64,000 bases of DNA from Icerya purchasi (lineage: Eukaryota > Arthropoda > Insecta > Hemiptera > Monophlebidae): assembly GCA_039619475.1 (NCBI GenBank), contig CM077116.1:24253191-24317190 (forward strand), given 5' to 3'. The notes beneath the pieces were generated by a model. The model did no database searches. It was not told the origin of the DNA and was given only the letters and a program-made list of their open reading frames with translations. The translations under genes and the position numbers were made by a program. Below, one piece after another: positions 1 to 14,300 of this stretch. The first letter of the stretch is position 1, and each line of letters starts with the position of its first letter.

Positions 1-2089
1 TGCCGAACACAATAAGCAGTGTTTTTGACTGCGTCTGTAGATAGAAGTTGAAAGAACGTGTGTGTTCTCGAAATCCTCTTTGTCTGTTTCTTACATTCGG
101 AATAATACGTATTAGTCATTACGCTATTAAAAATAAGACACCATTTTATAATTTCAAATTGATGTTCGGAGATTTAGAAACTCTTTAAAAAGAAAACACA
201 CGAATTGCAGAATCGCTGAAAGCAACAAGTACAACAAATAGAAATTTAATACGATGTTTACAATACGTTGCGCGGCGATTACACTATGACCACTTTTCAA
301 ATACCGCTCAACAGCGAAAACGCGTTCACGGCGACATGATTACTAACCAACAATATTAACGTTAAATGACATCGCTTTCGGCACCTAGAAGCGCTGGAAT
401 CGTCTCGATAACCCGAACTGTTCTCTTTTATCAGCATCCCATAATCGGGTGTGGTTTTTTTTTTTGGGCCTATCCGATATTTCGTTTAAAATAACACTTT
501 TTAGTAATTGGTTATAATTTCAAAATTAAATCTTGCACTCTCCGTCTCATGAACTATGGAATACTTTCTGCAACAATGCTAGAGCGTTTTGTTAGCTTTG
601 CAAGCCTTGCCCAACTATAATCGGACTCTGTTCGACAATCTTAAATTTTACGGAATACAATAGACTAAATCGCCTATTGCAACTTCTACTAGATCTAGAA
701 TAGCCTCTCGACAATTATTCACGACACTTATACTTCTAAATGTAATAAAAAGAAAGAACGTTAGTAAGAAAAAGCGCGATGGAGGAGAGTACCTTCTTTA
801 TACGCTAATTAAAAATTTAAAAAAATAAAAATAAATTCTTCATACTTATAATTTCGTTAATTGTTTATTATAAAACTTTTTAGAAATTTCAGAAGTAAAA
901 CCCAATATTTCACAATTTTTTTCATTTTTACAGATTTTTTTTACAAAGTCTGACAATGTAATTTTAAACAAATGGAAATCAATTAAAAAAATAATTCTGA
1001 AAAATATGTCTATTACAAGTTTTTTGTAACCGAGTCAAGGATTGTACTATGTAAACAATTAAAACACGACCGTTCTAGCAAAATATATTTAATTGAACAT
1101 TGGAACAGTTGATTATTATCTTTATAAGCAGCATTTTAAACATCAGTTTGTTGCGGAAACAGGCTGTCTGTTCATTACTTACTATATTGTATTTAATATC
1201 GGTAGATTCCGGTTTTCATTGTAAAATTAAATATTATGCGTCAAAATTATTTCCAGCTGACATTTAATAACGGTGTAATGAAATATACAGTATGCAGCGT
1301 ACCGAAACAATTGCTGAGATAAAACAGCTGTGCATTTCTTGAGACTTAGATGTTATATTTGATTCCTAGAATTCCTTTCTAGTCTAATTGAAAGGTGACA
1401 AATAGCTGTGATACACGGCCAGGAACGCCTGCGCATCGGGAAATCCTTATTTTCTATTTCTCCCGTGCAAACGTATTATTCATAATGTAACATTTTCATG
1501 AGAAAAGTGTTGGGATGCTATTTAGTCAAATATACAGTAAAATATTACAAACCGAGCTAATCTAATAACTAAAATTGTCTGATACATTACTCTCCCCTCA
1601 CCCGGATAATAATATAAGAAAACTGACAGTTATCATGTGTTTTCTGGATTTGGGTAAAAAAGCGTTTTCCCGTTTCCACGTTTAAAATCAATTTCATGTA
1701 TTCTTTCTTTAGTGAACATCCTCCATTTGCGGGCTGTACAACCAGTGCCGAACATCTCTTTTTTTGAATACAACTTTTTTCCTTACCGAGGTAAATTATG
1801 TACCACATGTCCCTTTTTTATTTAACATTCTCTTTTCTCTGCAATTTTAAGCCTCGGTTGACTTGTGTCGGGAATTAATCTATGTTGTATATTTTAAACC
1901 GGTTATAGATACTAACATTAATGTGTGATTAGCGTAAATATTATATTTAATTCTTTCCAATCGGTGCGGTTTATTAAACTGTCTAAAATCGGACTAGTAT
2001 TCGACGGTGATATATTGTTTTTCTTTAACGATTGGAAATATGCTGTTGTCTTATTTCAGTTTTTATTACGTCGATTATGAAATTTTCAG
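1..2089. other. Intronic sequence upstream of the first visible myosin V exon
   Basis: I see no coding exon here. The exon at 2090 starts on a codon boundary with a tttcag acceptor, so this stretch should be intron of the same gene. Positions 1-460 are noticeably richer in CG dinucleotides than the AT-rich DNA around them, which suggests an old repeat fragment, but I recognise no protein or terminal structure. The rest is AT-rich. Confidence 0.6.
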
Positions 2090-2305
2090 GCTTCCTTTGC
2101 TAGAGATGCTCTTGCTAAACATATGTATGCCAAGTTGTTCAGCTGGATAGTTACTAAAATAAACAAGATGTTGGAAACTGGCGTAGAAAAACATCGTTTT
2201 ATTGGCGTATTAGACATATATGGATTTGAAACTTTCGATATAAACAGTTTTGAACAGTTTTGCATTAATTATGCTAACGAAAAGTTACAACAACAGTTTA
2301 ATCTG
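2090..2305 (+). CDS. Myo5: Myosin V exon 1 of window: switch II and relay helix
   Basis: 72 codons, phase 0 at both ends, between acceptor attttcag and donor gtaagc. It encodes the motor core beginning [17 protein letters not shown] and containing the switch II segment [18 protein letters not shown] and the relay helix ending EKLQQQFNL. Reading past the donor gives an intron-encoded Phe-rich tail, so the longer open frame to 2509 is not coding. Confidence 0.97.
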
Positions 2306-5300
2306 GTAAGCTATACTGAACTATTATTAATTAATTGTTTTTTTTTTTTTTTTGGTTTTTTTTTCTTTCGTTCAGTAGTTGAAAAATCTTGTCTAAGTGT
2401 ATTGAGTATGTTTTTTCAAAAATATTACCCCATTGTATTAACTCAGGAAAAAAAAATGCGACAAATTTTTGTTATTAAACATAATTTCTGCTATTACGAA
2501 TATAAATGAAATATATAAATATGAATATGTAAAACAAGAGCAGTGAATCGCTGAATTTTTTTTAGGACGAGTGTGGCTATAAATAATAATTATATTACAT
2601 AACGGCGAAAATTAAGGTGATAATATTATCAATCGGCAAGAAAATAACTGCCCCCCAGATATTCGCGACATAACTGGTATAGAAGTGGTAAAATGATTTG
2701 TGTAGTTAGGCACTGTTCCAGAAAATAAAGAAAAATTTGAAGCAGAAATGAACACTGCGTAGAATTAACGTGAACCATCATGAACCGTTTAAAACATATG
2801 TAAACAGATTAGGCGATAAGTAAAACTGTCAGATTAGTATTGTCAAAACGATAGTATTCTCAACGTTTTTGTATGGTGCAGAGGCTAGGATTATTCGCGG
2901 AATAAAACGTAAACAAACGGATTCCGTCAACTCTACTACTGAAGATGCTTGCTACGTATTTCATGGTTAGACGAACGTATTTACGTGCTAGAACCAAGAA
3001 GGCTCTCATTGGTAGTCATGTTACGTATTTTACGCTTTTTGAAAACCCTTTTTGTTTAAGGTAGAGTAAACGGCACAAGGATTCAAAGAGGCGCCTCAAT
3101 CAGATGGATTTACATTATTCAGAAATTAACAGGAAGATAATTTCGGCAGCGTGTAAATGGGCGAGGGATCGAGACTGATAGCGAGCGGTAATACATTAAA
3201 AATCGCGGCATCAATTTCTGGTTACGATGTTTTCACAAGGGGTGATACGACTCGTTGATGATACATTTCATGTATGAATTTTCATGTACTGAGTTATAGT
3301 CCCGACAATCTAGTTATAACTGCAATCATGAAACTTGTGATAAATAAAACGGGAGAAAAATCGCAAAATTATTGTAATATTAAAAAGAAATTCAAATGAA
3401 TTCGTGTAAAGTGTTCAATTAAAGGCGATTGTTTGTAGCTTCATACCATATCCGACAATTGCGTTATGCTGCACCCGTTTTAGTGCAGTACACTTTTCTA
3501 TCAATAATATTAATAGCAAACAGTAATTTTTTCAGCGGTTACAAAATATTTTATAAAAAATTATTTTTACAGATATTGAAAAGTAGTAAAACTAAATACT
3601 TACATCCATGTGGTTTTCTGCGCGCTTTAATGTAAAATTAACAGCTAATGCACTCATTAGCAGTACCTTATTTTTAAATTATAGTTGAGCTCTTTCATTA
3701 GGGTAGATGTAAAGAATATAAGACATTTTTTTTTTGTATATATTTGCCGAAAAATATATGATAACGTCCAAACGGTCTGCATAATATTGCATAGATGCCA
3801 GATATAGTATAAAGCGACACAGGCATTCGTAATTATAATAATTACGAGTGTGTGTTGAGCAGAATATTCATCGGGAACTTTTTAAATACATGATATCATA
3901 AGTTAATTTAAGTAGTTGCAATAATTTTGTAGTTAATAGTAGTGGACCGAAATTATAATCTTAAACATTAAAAGAATTCATAAAATCCCAGGTTTTCCTA
4001 GTCGGCTGATTTTGATTTTTTTGTTTCTCGATATGTTCCTTTTAACTGAACGGTAACTCTCTCCTAATAAGTTATAAGTATTTGGGTGTTTTTACATAGA
4101 ATGCAGATATCGGAAAAATATTTACTTCATGATTTCGCGCAGTTTAGTTTACCGTTTTCGTAAAAAATTGTAATTAAGAACTTTTTTGTTAAAATATAAT
4201 AATGACTGCCAAGTAATCATACATATTAAAAGGAATATACAACAAAACGATCAGTTTCGTATGTTTTTCCAGTGGACTAATTTTGATATTTGTTTTTAAC
4301 GTGTCCTTTTCGACAGACAGATATGCCATCAAGCAACCGCATTTCTCGTTATTGAGTCTAATTTGAGTATTTCAACGTAGTTCTTCGTAATATTATAGTT
4401 TAAAGTTCTGTTTTTTTTTTCCCATATATATATACAGTGAGTTACAATAATGTCCGGGCGTCGGTGTATCCAATAAATATGCGCCAAAAACAAAGGGTAA
4501 AAATGCTTTTCTCTTTAAGAAATTAATGAAAATACAAAAATAAGTATCTCCTTAGTATACTCCCGAAAAAATAAAAGCGAAAACATTTTTTAAAAAAAAC
4601 ACAGCTCGCGGTACAGAGAACACAAAATACGAATTGTAAGCGCCACATGAATGCCTAGACACGTAAAACTGAGTGTAGTGAAATACTCGTGAGTTTTTCC
4701 CGAGTGCATTAATCGAAGATACGGAACTGATATGAAACGCAAATTGTAGTTAAACGGTAATTGTCGAAAAAGTGCATGGTAATGCAGTGAAATGCCACGT
4801 ACAGGTAAATTTTTCGTAAATGTGTCAGTTAGTAATTGGGAAGAATGAACAAGGTTTGTCGGAATGGAAGGTTGCACATCTACTGAATATCCTGAAAATT
4901 ACGGTGCATGACGTCCTAAAAAGGAAGATCGCATCGACTTAATATTTGAAAGAAAGTTCAGCATCTTTGGAAGTGATAGAAAACAGAAAGTATGACGTAA
5001 ACTGAATACTGCGTATAAATTGAAAATGTTTTGACTACATCAATTAAGCACGGTGAATGAAATGTATAGATGTGGAGAGGTACTTCGTGGTGAATGGCGC
5101 GGGGTTGTTAGTCATCATTGATGAAGAATGTCAATCTATATATTGAGAATTTATGCCAAAGCGCGGAAAAATTGGGCATCCTAGAGTCATTCTACTTGCA
5201 TCAAGACAATGATCTCAAACACACAGCGTACAAAACTCGAGAGTGGATCTTCTATAAAACTGCCCTCACATCCTCGTCACACCTCCCCAATTTCCGGATT

Positions 5301-8300
5301 GCAATCTCATAGAGAACTTATGGGACCACCTCAACAAGAGGATTCGTGAGAAGCTGATTTCCAGCCGTAATGAATTAAAAAATCATTTAAAAGAAGAATG
5401 GCAGAAGATTTCCCTTGATTATCTTCAAAAATTAGTTTCATTTAAAAAATCGATTTTCACTTTTTTGACGGTTTTCACGGGAAAAGTGCGGTCTTTTCAA
5501 TAAAACAACCCGTAGATTTCTAGATTTAATATTTACTTTTCAAATTGTTTTTACAAAAAAGAACATGAAAAAACAGTGAAAGAGTATAAAATGATGTTAT
5601 AAATTTCTCTTCTGCGAATCTTTTTTTTTTTTTTTTTTTTATTTATTTATTTATTTGGATTGTAACTCTTAGTATACTACTTATATCTGTACACCTGAGA
5701 TGTACGAATAGGTAGTCGCCGACGCTCAGAAGCTGAGTATGTCGCTATAAAGAAAAAAGAACTCTAAATTTGGTTTAGCATTTTTACACTTTCCTTTTTT
5801 TGTTACTAACTTTCCCTTAGTTTGAAGTTCCCGTTTTACTTTTCTTCAAGTGTGATTTAGCTTTTTTTTCATTTTTTTCGAATAATGTAGCTTTTTGTTT
5901 TGTTCTCTGATCCTGTTCATCTTTAGTATTTTTTATTTTTGAAACCAACTTTTTTTTTGAGATGCAGAGCAACATTGTCGGCTTTTGTGATGTCAGAAAC
6001 TAAATCTCAAATATTATTAAGCAACGCGCGAGCGTACCGCTACCGATCTGTTTAACTGCTGTTTTCTCAAAAACTTGTTTTGGGACGACAGGTCTCTTTT
6101 AGTAGACTAGATGACGTGTATAGAATTGTGTAGTCCACTAGTACATGGTACCAAATCTGTTAACATTCACGTTTTCAGTTTTGATTAGTTTCATATTTGC
6201 AGGAAAAATCTGATTACAGTTTTACTGTTCGTATACTCTTTTTACATAAAAAAATATACGATTGATTTGAATTTTTTAATGTACAATCACATTATATTTT
6301 TAACCTTATATAGGGTCACCCAAAAATCTTCGACGATTTCAAACCTGTATAAATTTGGTTTGAAAAATCGAAAAAAAAAAACAAAAAAAAACTGCACATA
6401 AAAATAAAGTTTAATTCAATTTTTCATAAAAAAAACTTACATCAGTCAACTGCTTTCTGTTTGCGACTAAACACGATCTTGGTTTAAACACCCAATTATT
6501 ATACACATTTTCCAACATCGATTTTGGAATTTATGACATTTCGGCTCGAATTCGGCCCTTTACTCTGTCCAAATTGCGCGGTTTGGTAGTGTAGACTCTA
6601 GACTTTAAATATTCCCATAGGAAGAAGTCAGGCACCGTTAGGTCAGAAGAGCGAGGTGGCCATACGATAGTAGAGCCTTTAGAGATTATGTGTGTACCAA
6701 ATGTTTGGCGCGACAATTCCATCGTTCGCGTTGCCGTGTGACAAGTACGCCATCCTGTTGGAACCATGTTGAGCGTAGTTTACGTTTGGTGCGTAGAGAG
6801 GGCACTAAGAAGGTTTCAATCATGTTCACATACTGCTTCGTGTTGATATTACCGGCGAAGAAGAAAGATTTGACTATCCTCCACGCTGCAACACCAGCCC
6901 ACACTGTCACACGCGGATCGTGCATTGGTATTTCATAAATAATGTCTGGATTATCCACCTGATGGACCCCAATAACAGCAATTTTGGATATTTACTGCGT
7001 CTGTTAGATGGAAGTGCGCTTCATCGCTCATTATCAAATTCTTCTCATTAAAATCGTCGTTGTCAATTTTATTGAGCATCGACTGCAAACGCGCGTTGCT
7101 GCTTCAGCCAATGCGACATGGTTATTGACGTATACTAGGAATAAAATTGACGTTTTCTACCGCACATAGAGCGTGTTGTGGTCGCTCTACGTACTAACCG
7201 AATATTTCTATAAATTTTTGAAATCGTCGAAGCTTTTTGGGTGACCCTATATTTAATATTGAACCTAGGTTTTTTCTGATGAATAATAAATTATGCAGAT
7301 GATTAATTCAGTTGTTGAAAATAAAAGTTTACTGATTCTTATTGTCCGTTTATTTAAATTTATGAAAACATGCTTTTAAGAAAGTTTTTCCTAGATGTTA
7401 TCTTTGTGTATGAACTTTATTATTATCAATGTTTTTATTCCGATTTAGCACGTATTTAAATTAGATCAAGAAGAATATTTTAAAGAAGACATTGAATGGA
7501 AATTTATCGATTTCTATGATAATCAGCCCTGTATCGATTTAATTGAAACTCGTTTGGGTATATTGGATTTACTAGATGAAGAATGTAAGGTAACCGTTTC
7601 GTTCTCTTTATATTGTTTGCAAACGTCTTTGGAACTCAGTTTTGCTATATTTACATAGTAAAAATTCATTTATTTTTTTCTTTCTTTTAGATGCCAAAAG
7701 GAACTGATCTTTCATGGTGCGAAAAATTGTATACAAAATGTTCAAAATTTCAACATTTTGCTAAACCAAGATTTGGTAAATTATTTAAAACTAGTTCTTG
7801 TTTATGTATATCTTAATGATTACGCCATTCTTAGTCCGGGATGCACTACATTTGTTGTCCCTTGATTATGTCCCGTTATTTTATATAAGATAACAAAGAC
7901 TGAATGCTGTCTTGTACAATTACTATGATTTTTTTTAAATAAAAGATGGGGAAGAATGACGAAGTCATTTGAACACAATTTTTTTTAAAAAAAAAATTAA
8001 AAGAAAAAAGATTGCGGGTCAAGGGGACTTGTCCCATTGCGATGCCCGAAAGGCAGAAATTTATATATAGGTATATAAGTATCTTGGAAGTTACGTAAAC
8101 AATGACGCGAACTTAGATGACGAAATTTCTTATCGAATTAGAAGTGCAAATTCAGCGTATGGCAAGCTTTCGCAGAGAGTTCTCAAAAATAAAGACCCGA
8201 GTACAACAACTAAGGTTGCAGTATATAAAGCTATAATACTGCCAACATTATTATACGGAAGTGAAACATGGCCGATCATGAAAAGACACATCAAAAAGTT

Positions 8301-11300
8301 GGAGGTCTTCCATCAAAATGTGATAAGAAAAATATTGAAAAAAGCTGGTGGAAACACCATGTCTCAAATGAAAAAGTGTTAGACCTATTGAACAAATCCT
8401 GGCCGCAAGGCGCCTAAGACGGGTTGGTCATGTAGTACGAATGAAGGATGTTTGCTTATCAAAAAAAAAAAAAAAACTATATGGCGTACTAGAAGCTGGA
8501 AAGTGACAAGTAAGTTATGGTATAAAGATGTACTGGCAAACGATTTAAAAAAATATGAAAATAAATCCAAGGGAAACTGAGTGGGAAACAATTGCACAAA
8601 ACAGGAACAAATGGAGTCCCATTGCGAAGAATATAATACAGGAACTAACAATGGCGCTTTAAAAAAAAAGAAGAAAAAAACAACGTCAACTACTCATGGT
8701 GCGTCCACAAACAACCAACATCAGACAGTCTGTCACATATATGTGGCTTCCGGGCAAATCATCGTATTGTCCTAAAGTCCCATCTTCGACACAAACATCA
8801 ATAGCAGTAAAGCGGCACTCGTACTCGACAACGAGAAAGATAGAATAATAATAATAATAATATTGAAACAAATCATAATTTTCTCGAATATTTTGTCTCT
8901 TTTTTGGGCGCCAGTTAAACAATTTCAACGGTTTTTATGATGTTTCGTCCCTCTTGCCCCGGGAGCCAGTTACGCGAATGATAATGATTAAAAACTTTCA
9001 TTAATTCCTTTTTTTTTTTTTTTTTATTTTAATGTAAAAAATCTGGATAAAAGGGAAGATGAAATTAAATAAATAAAGCAGTTGACTTTTTTAATCCGCC
9101 CCGGAACGGCGGTAATCTCTTTACACCGGAGATTTCACGAGGACCTCTTTTCCACCACGTGTCCAACGAAATATGTTACTTAATGTAAAAACAAAAAAAT
9201 ATATGAAACGTGTATACTTAAACAACAACACATAAACTCGGATTCAATTTCTGATTAGCTTTTATACGTACGAAAGAGAAACAATATAGACAAATTAGAC
9301 ATTTAACACAAAAAAAAATCCATTTCGCTGCATGGCGCTGTTTTGTAACGCACGAAAAACGGTACCGATCGAGTAGATGAGAAACGTTGCAACAACAATT
9401 AAGACGACGGCGACTAGTCAGTTAAGCGAGCGAACAATGCGGTCCGTGCTACGGCGACAAAGGCTACGCAGAAGTTTCTAGAAGAATACTTTTGCATAGA
9501 TCACTGCACTAACTGCCCTGCCTGACTTTTGGCGGGATACATTTAAAATCTTTGCTCGGCTCAATGATATTCGATACACAGTTCGGATGCGCGCTTTCGC
9601 CGCAAGCACATGTCACTGCTTTAGCCCTCGACCACTACCATTACACAGGCACTAGTGCAGTATCATCCCGGTGCAACTGATCGAACAAACAGGCATGGGA
9701 TTTTCGGTTTTGGCCGAGTAAGCGTACTTGACAAGGCAAGCGACGGCTAAAAGAACGATGTCCGAGAGATCGTGAATTAATGACATTTCGGAGAGTATTT
9801 TCTAACTCGGACATCGTCAAAAGATAGCGCTGCAAGTACCGAATCCGTATCAATGTATATATATGGGTCACCCTCTTTCGGGCGCGATCGATCGGACGCG
9901 ATTTATCGGGCGCAGCTTCTTTCGGGCGCAGGCGAACTCAGACCTTTTTACAGACCACCTACGGTGATTTTCAGGTATCATCCGTTAAACGTTGAGAAAG
10001 AATTAGTAGATCATAGGAATAATTTCCCTCTGTGACAGATTTTCTGCTTTCAAAGGAAATCCATGTTCTTTATAATAAATTTTTACATTCGCAAAAAAAT
10101 TAAATTAAATTAACTTTAATGATTATGAAAAACTACTAAAAAAAATCGTTTATTACTTTTAAGAAATTCTTCTTCTATTTTTATGTTTATTTTTAACGGA
10201 ACCCATTCGTTTGAGCCAAACCGACTGGCCCTGTTTTTAATTTAGTATTATGTAAATTGAAATTACGATAATTCATACTTATCATATTAAATCCTTGGCG
10301 GTTGACACATTATGCTCAACTGCTTTGCTGTATTTGCGATAAAATTATATTTTATTTTATTTTTTATTTATTTATTTATTTTTTCTAAAATACAGTTACC
10401 TGCAAAATAAATATTTTAGAGCTAGATATTTAATTCTGCACGTTATGTAACACGGATTAATTACTTGGAATCATTTTTTCTTATTACTGTGAAATATGAC
10501 CTACATAAACCAGAATTCATTTTTAAACCATGCAAAAACATCAATAAAGCAGCTCATTTAGTAATAAAATTAACATAATTAAGTAACAACAATTTTCCGA
10601 TTTTTAAACAACTATTTGACATTCTTAAAAGTATATATTTGTTTTATAACCGTTATATGTAATTATTTTAGAAAACAAGTAAATATTGATCGGCAGTGAG
10701 TATTCCGAAAAAATACAACAGCACTAAAAACATATATGCGGAAAATAATTTTATGGATATATTGTAAACTACTCATGTTTCTCAAACGGGCGTCAATTTT
10801 TTTTTGTCGGTTCGGTTCTCACCATGGGGGATTTCCTGCGAGTGATTGAAAAGAGGTAATGAATAGGACCTCGAATATTTTACAATATGCGAATTTGTAG
10901 GACTAAAAGAAGAAAAAGTGATAAAATCGTCATGGAAAAAATCGTATATTTTTCTTGGAATTAACTATAGGTTTATTGTAAAGCAGTTGTTATTATTTCG
11001 GCGGAAGAAGAATTACTAGAATATTTTTCGAATAGACTATTCTTAATAATGACCGTAGTACGGAGAATTAACGAATGAAACTGTTTTCTGTAAATAAGTG
11101 TAGTGCTTCAGTTTGTTTATTTTACCAAATCCTGAATAGGGTGAAATTTATTTACCTGCATTGTTCATATCCTGTACGATTGGCTATTCGGTTTTTAATT
11201 TCTAAGAAAATGGTTAATTTTCCTAACAGAAGAACATAACAAAATGTACAATGAATGCGTGTAAAACTTGCCATTATTGTTATTTTTACTTTCCTGTTCC

Positions 11301-14300
11301 GAAAAAAAAAGAATGCCGCAAAGGATGTTGACACATAATGGTTTTTGTCATTCGTCTATGAACGTGATATAATATCAACAAAATGAAGAAAACATAGTCT
11401 TATTGATAAAAGTAACCGAGTAAAAAAAAGAAATATGTCGATTGCGACAAACGTTTGTTGAAAGTCGCAACAAATTATAATCAGCTTCAGCTTGAAGATT
11501 ATCTTCGTGGTGTAGCACATAATGTAATTAGTTAACTTTAGTGTTTGCATGTATTATAGGTATTATTTTTATTATTACTTAGGTGTATATGTAAGATTTC
11601 GAAATCGTTTATTTCTATATTTGTAAATAATGCTATTATTATTATGTTATAATTGCAAACTCTTATTTTGTTGGGAAAACGTGAAAGAGGAAAAACATAA
11701 TTTCTAATTCGACTAGCTGTATGAACACTGGTTGTACCTTGTATATATATATATATATATATATATGGTTTGAGAAGTTATCATTCCTGTGGAAAGAGGG
11801 GATAATTTTTTTGCGACAGTTTTATCGCAATACATACTACAGGTTTCAAATTGTTGGTAACTTAAATATTGTTTATGCGTGTTACAGAAAATACCTATTT
11901 ATTAAATAAAACTGTATCCATTTCATATAAGAATGATTGATTCCTTATCGAAGAATAATGAGGATATTGTTCCAATTTTTGTGGTTTTTGAAAATTTCAG
12001 TTATTACTAAACGACCAAACATTGTAATTTGTGTAGTATGCTGTAAGCTAATTTAACAGGCTCAGCTTGATATCGGCACAGTTGTGTTTAAGCCGTATGT
12101 GAAAAAAAGAAACAAAAAAAAACGACGGACTAGAATATTATTTTTCTTATAAATATGTTCAAAATTTATCCTCTTCTCTTCTCCATGCCTACTTCATGCG
12201 ACATTTTATGTTTTCGTTTACTACAAAACATGCACGCAAGAGCAAGTTCATTTTTTCATAAATATTAAATATTTTTTCTTTCTGTGCGTTTTACTTTTAG
12301 GCCAACTGAGGTTAAATCTGAAAAAGCAACCTAAAGGATTCGAACAAAAATAAAAGCAAATATACTAAGGCTAACTGACAAATCATTCTGAATAAATTAA
12401 TGAAATAACTATATAAAAACAAATAGGCGATCGTGCTCATTTTAACAATTACTCATTTATTGTTTGATCACATTTTGCCTCAACGCGACTTTTCTGTTCA
12501 GCAAATACAAAAAGAAAACAAGCAAGCGTACGGATAATTTAGTATTTGCAACAACATATCATAAGTATCGAAATGCAAACCGGGTAAAGGACCTTGATTG
12601 ATGTGCCCAAATAAATAAATAAGACTAAGGTCGAAAAAGGTAATTCTCAGTTATGTTTTGCGGTCATTACCAATAAGCAGATATAGAGAACTAAATATAG
12701 CTTCTTTCATATTATTCACTACCGTCACTAAAGAATTATTTTTTTTCTCGAAATAAAACCAAAAAACCTTTAGTAAAGAAAGCCGATATGATGAGAAACA
12801 GAAGTCAAAAAAGTTACTATTATAAATATTTAATGTAAATTAATAGAACGATGATTCGAATAATGAATACCTGCAAATTATTCCTTTTAAAGCTTTGTGT
12901 TACTCAAATCCAACCCACCTGAACTGACAATATTTAGAAAGTATTATTGCAATTTAGTGTGATAAGTTAGTAAAAAAACGAAATTCTAGAGAAAAAAATT
13001 CGGTTAAAACGCGTTTTGTAACTAACAAACGTGTTAATTACAAAGTGGTTGTAGCCATTGACGGTTCTTTTCCTTTTTTTATTAAAAACTATTTCACAGT
13101 AGAAAATTAATTAATCGCTTCTGTTTCTCAACTTACTACTTTACTTTTTCTTTTTCCCTACAAAACACGCATTAAGTATTGCCGAGTCGATTTTTCTAAT
13201 TATTATAATTCTTTTATGAGCCGCTCGCTTCATTATTAAACAAAACAAGAAAAGCTTCTTCCTTATTGGCTTTATTAAAATTTTTATGAAAATAATATTA
13301 GTCCAGTGTTTTGAAGATTTAAAATTTTTCTAAACGAACTAAAAAAAAAAAAAGAAGTTAACCGGACAGGATGTTTCATGTACTAAACATTCTGTGAGTT
13401 AATTTAAAGATTACCATAATTTACATTTACATAATATTAAATTCAAAACAAAGATATTTAATTTTTAATTTGAAATATCGTATTCATTTCTCGCCCAGTA
13501 TTAACATAAATGTGTTTATGTTTAAAAATTTTTGCGCCTTTGTTTGTTTTTTTCGATATATTTTTGAAACCAGGGTTGATTCGTCAAGGAATTAAATATA
13601 TAATTAAAATTGTAGATAACCGAAAAAACTTCAATAAACGTATCCCCAAATAAACTTGTTAGATACGAATAAAAAAGAAAGATAATATAAGGAGTATGTA
13701 TCAGAAGCAAATTCAATCCAGTTATGTTACACTTTAAATGACGTAGAGTTGATAGTTTGTAATTTTTTAAATACGGTTGACTATACGTTAGCAAAAAAAT
13801 AAATAAAATGAAGAAAACCGACAATCCATTTGACCGATTATTAATATTAATAATTTTCGTCCGTTTCGCATCACTATTGCTAACAGAACTCTTACATTTA
13901 CATCGCGAAAGTCTGTTTATCTGTATTTCACACTGAAGTCGTTATTTCAAAAAAAATAGAAAATATTTAAAGAAAGCGAATAACCAAATAAAATCATGTA
14001 AAATATGTGTTTTGTGCTTATATATGCATATATAACATGCTATACGCGCAGAAAAACTAAATCGCTAACGAAGAACCGTATTTTTTGGACGGAATTTCTG
14101 ATAGCTATATTTGGTAACTCGTGTTTCTCACTAACACAGATGACAACGTTTAACGGATGATACCTGAAAATCACCGTAGGTGGTCAGTAAAAAGGTCTGA
14201 GTTCGCCTGCGCCCAAAAGAGGCTGCGCCCGATAGATCGCGCCCGAAAGAGCGGTCCCCATATATATATATATATATATTGTATCAAAAAATCAGTCATA

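Larger units (their letters stand above)
2306..7448. other. Intron 1 (5.1 kb)
   Basis: The intron contains a degraded LINE fragment (about 2750-3270), a Tc1-like relic (about 4434-5500) and a 935-bp mariner-type element (6313-7247), all listed separately. The gaps 3271-4433 and 5530-6310 are AT-rich with poly(T) tracts (for example 5622-5640), and I recognise nothing in them. Confidence 0.85.
9865..14259. mobile_element. Candidate large DNA element with long subrepeat-containing TIRs
   Basis: The interval is bounded by inverted copies of one sequence: 9865-9994 (130 bp) and 14144-14259 (116 bp). The inner parts match almost base for base (GACCACCTACGGTGATTTTC and TATCATCCGTTAAACG). The outer parts are built from units around TCGGGCGC: four in the left arm and three in the right, which accounts for the length difference. 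TATATA runs abut both outer ends. The 4.1-kb interior is AT-rich; its longest open frame (13522-13824, minus) is a hydrophobic 100-residue frame that I do not recognise. It could be a nonautonomous foldback or TIR element, or two separate short repeats inserted in opposite directions. Confidence 0.65.

Noticed and set aside
2123..2509. 128-residue ORF taken as one gene
   Set aside because: Only its first part up to 2305 matches myosin; the rest is intron read-through after a clear gtaagc donor.
13522..13824. 100-residue hydrophobic minus-strand ORF inside the long-TIR interval as a transposon gene
   Set aside because: AT-rich DNA easily yields Phe/Leu/Ile-rich frames; no motif or upstream context supports coding.
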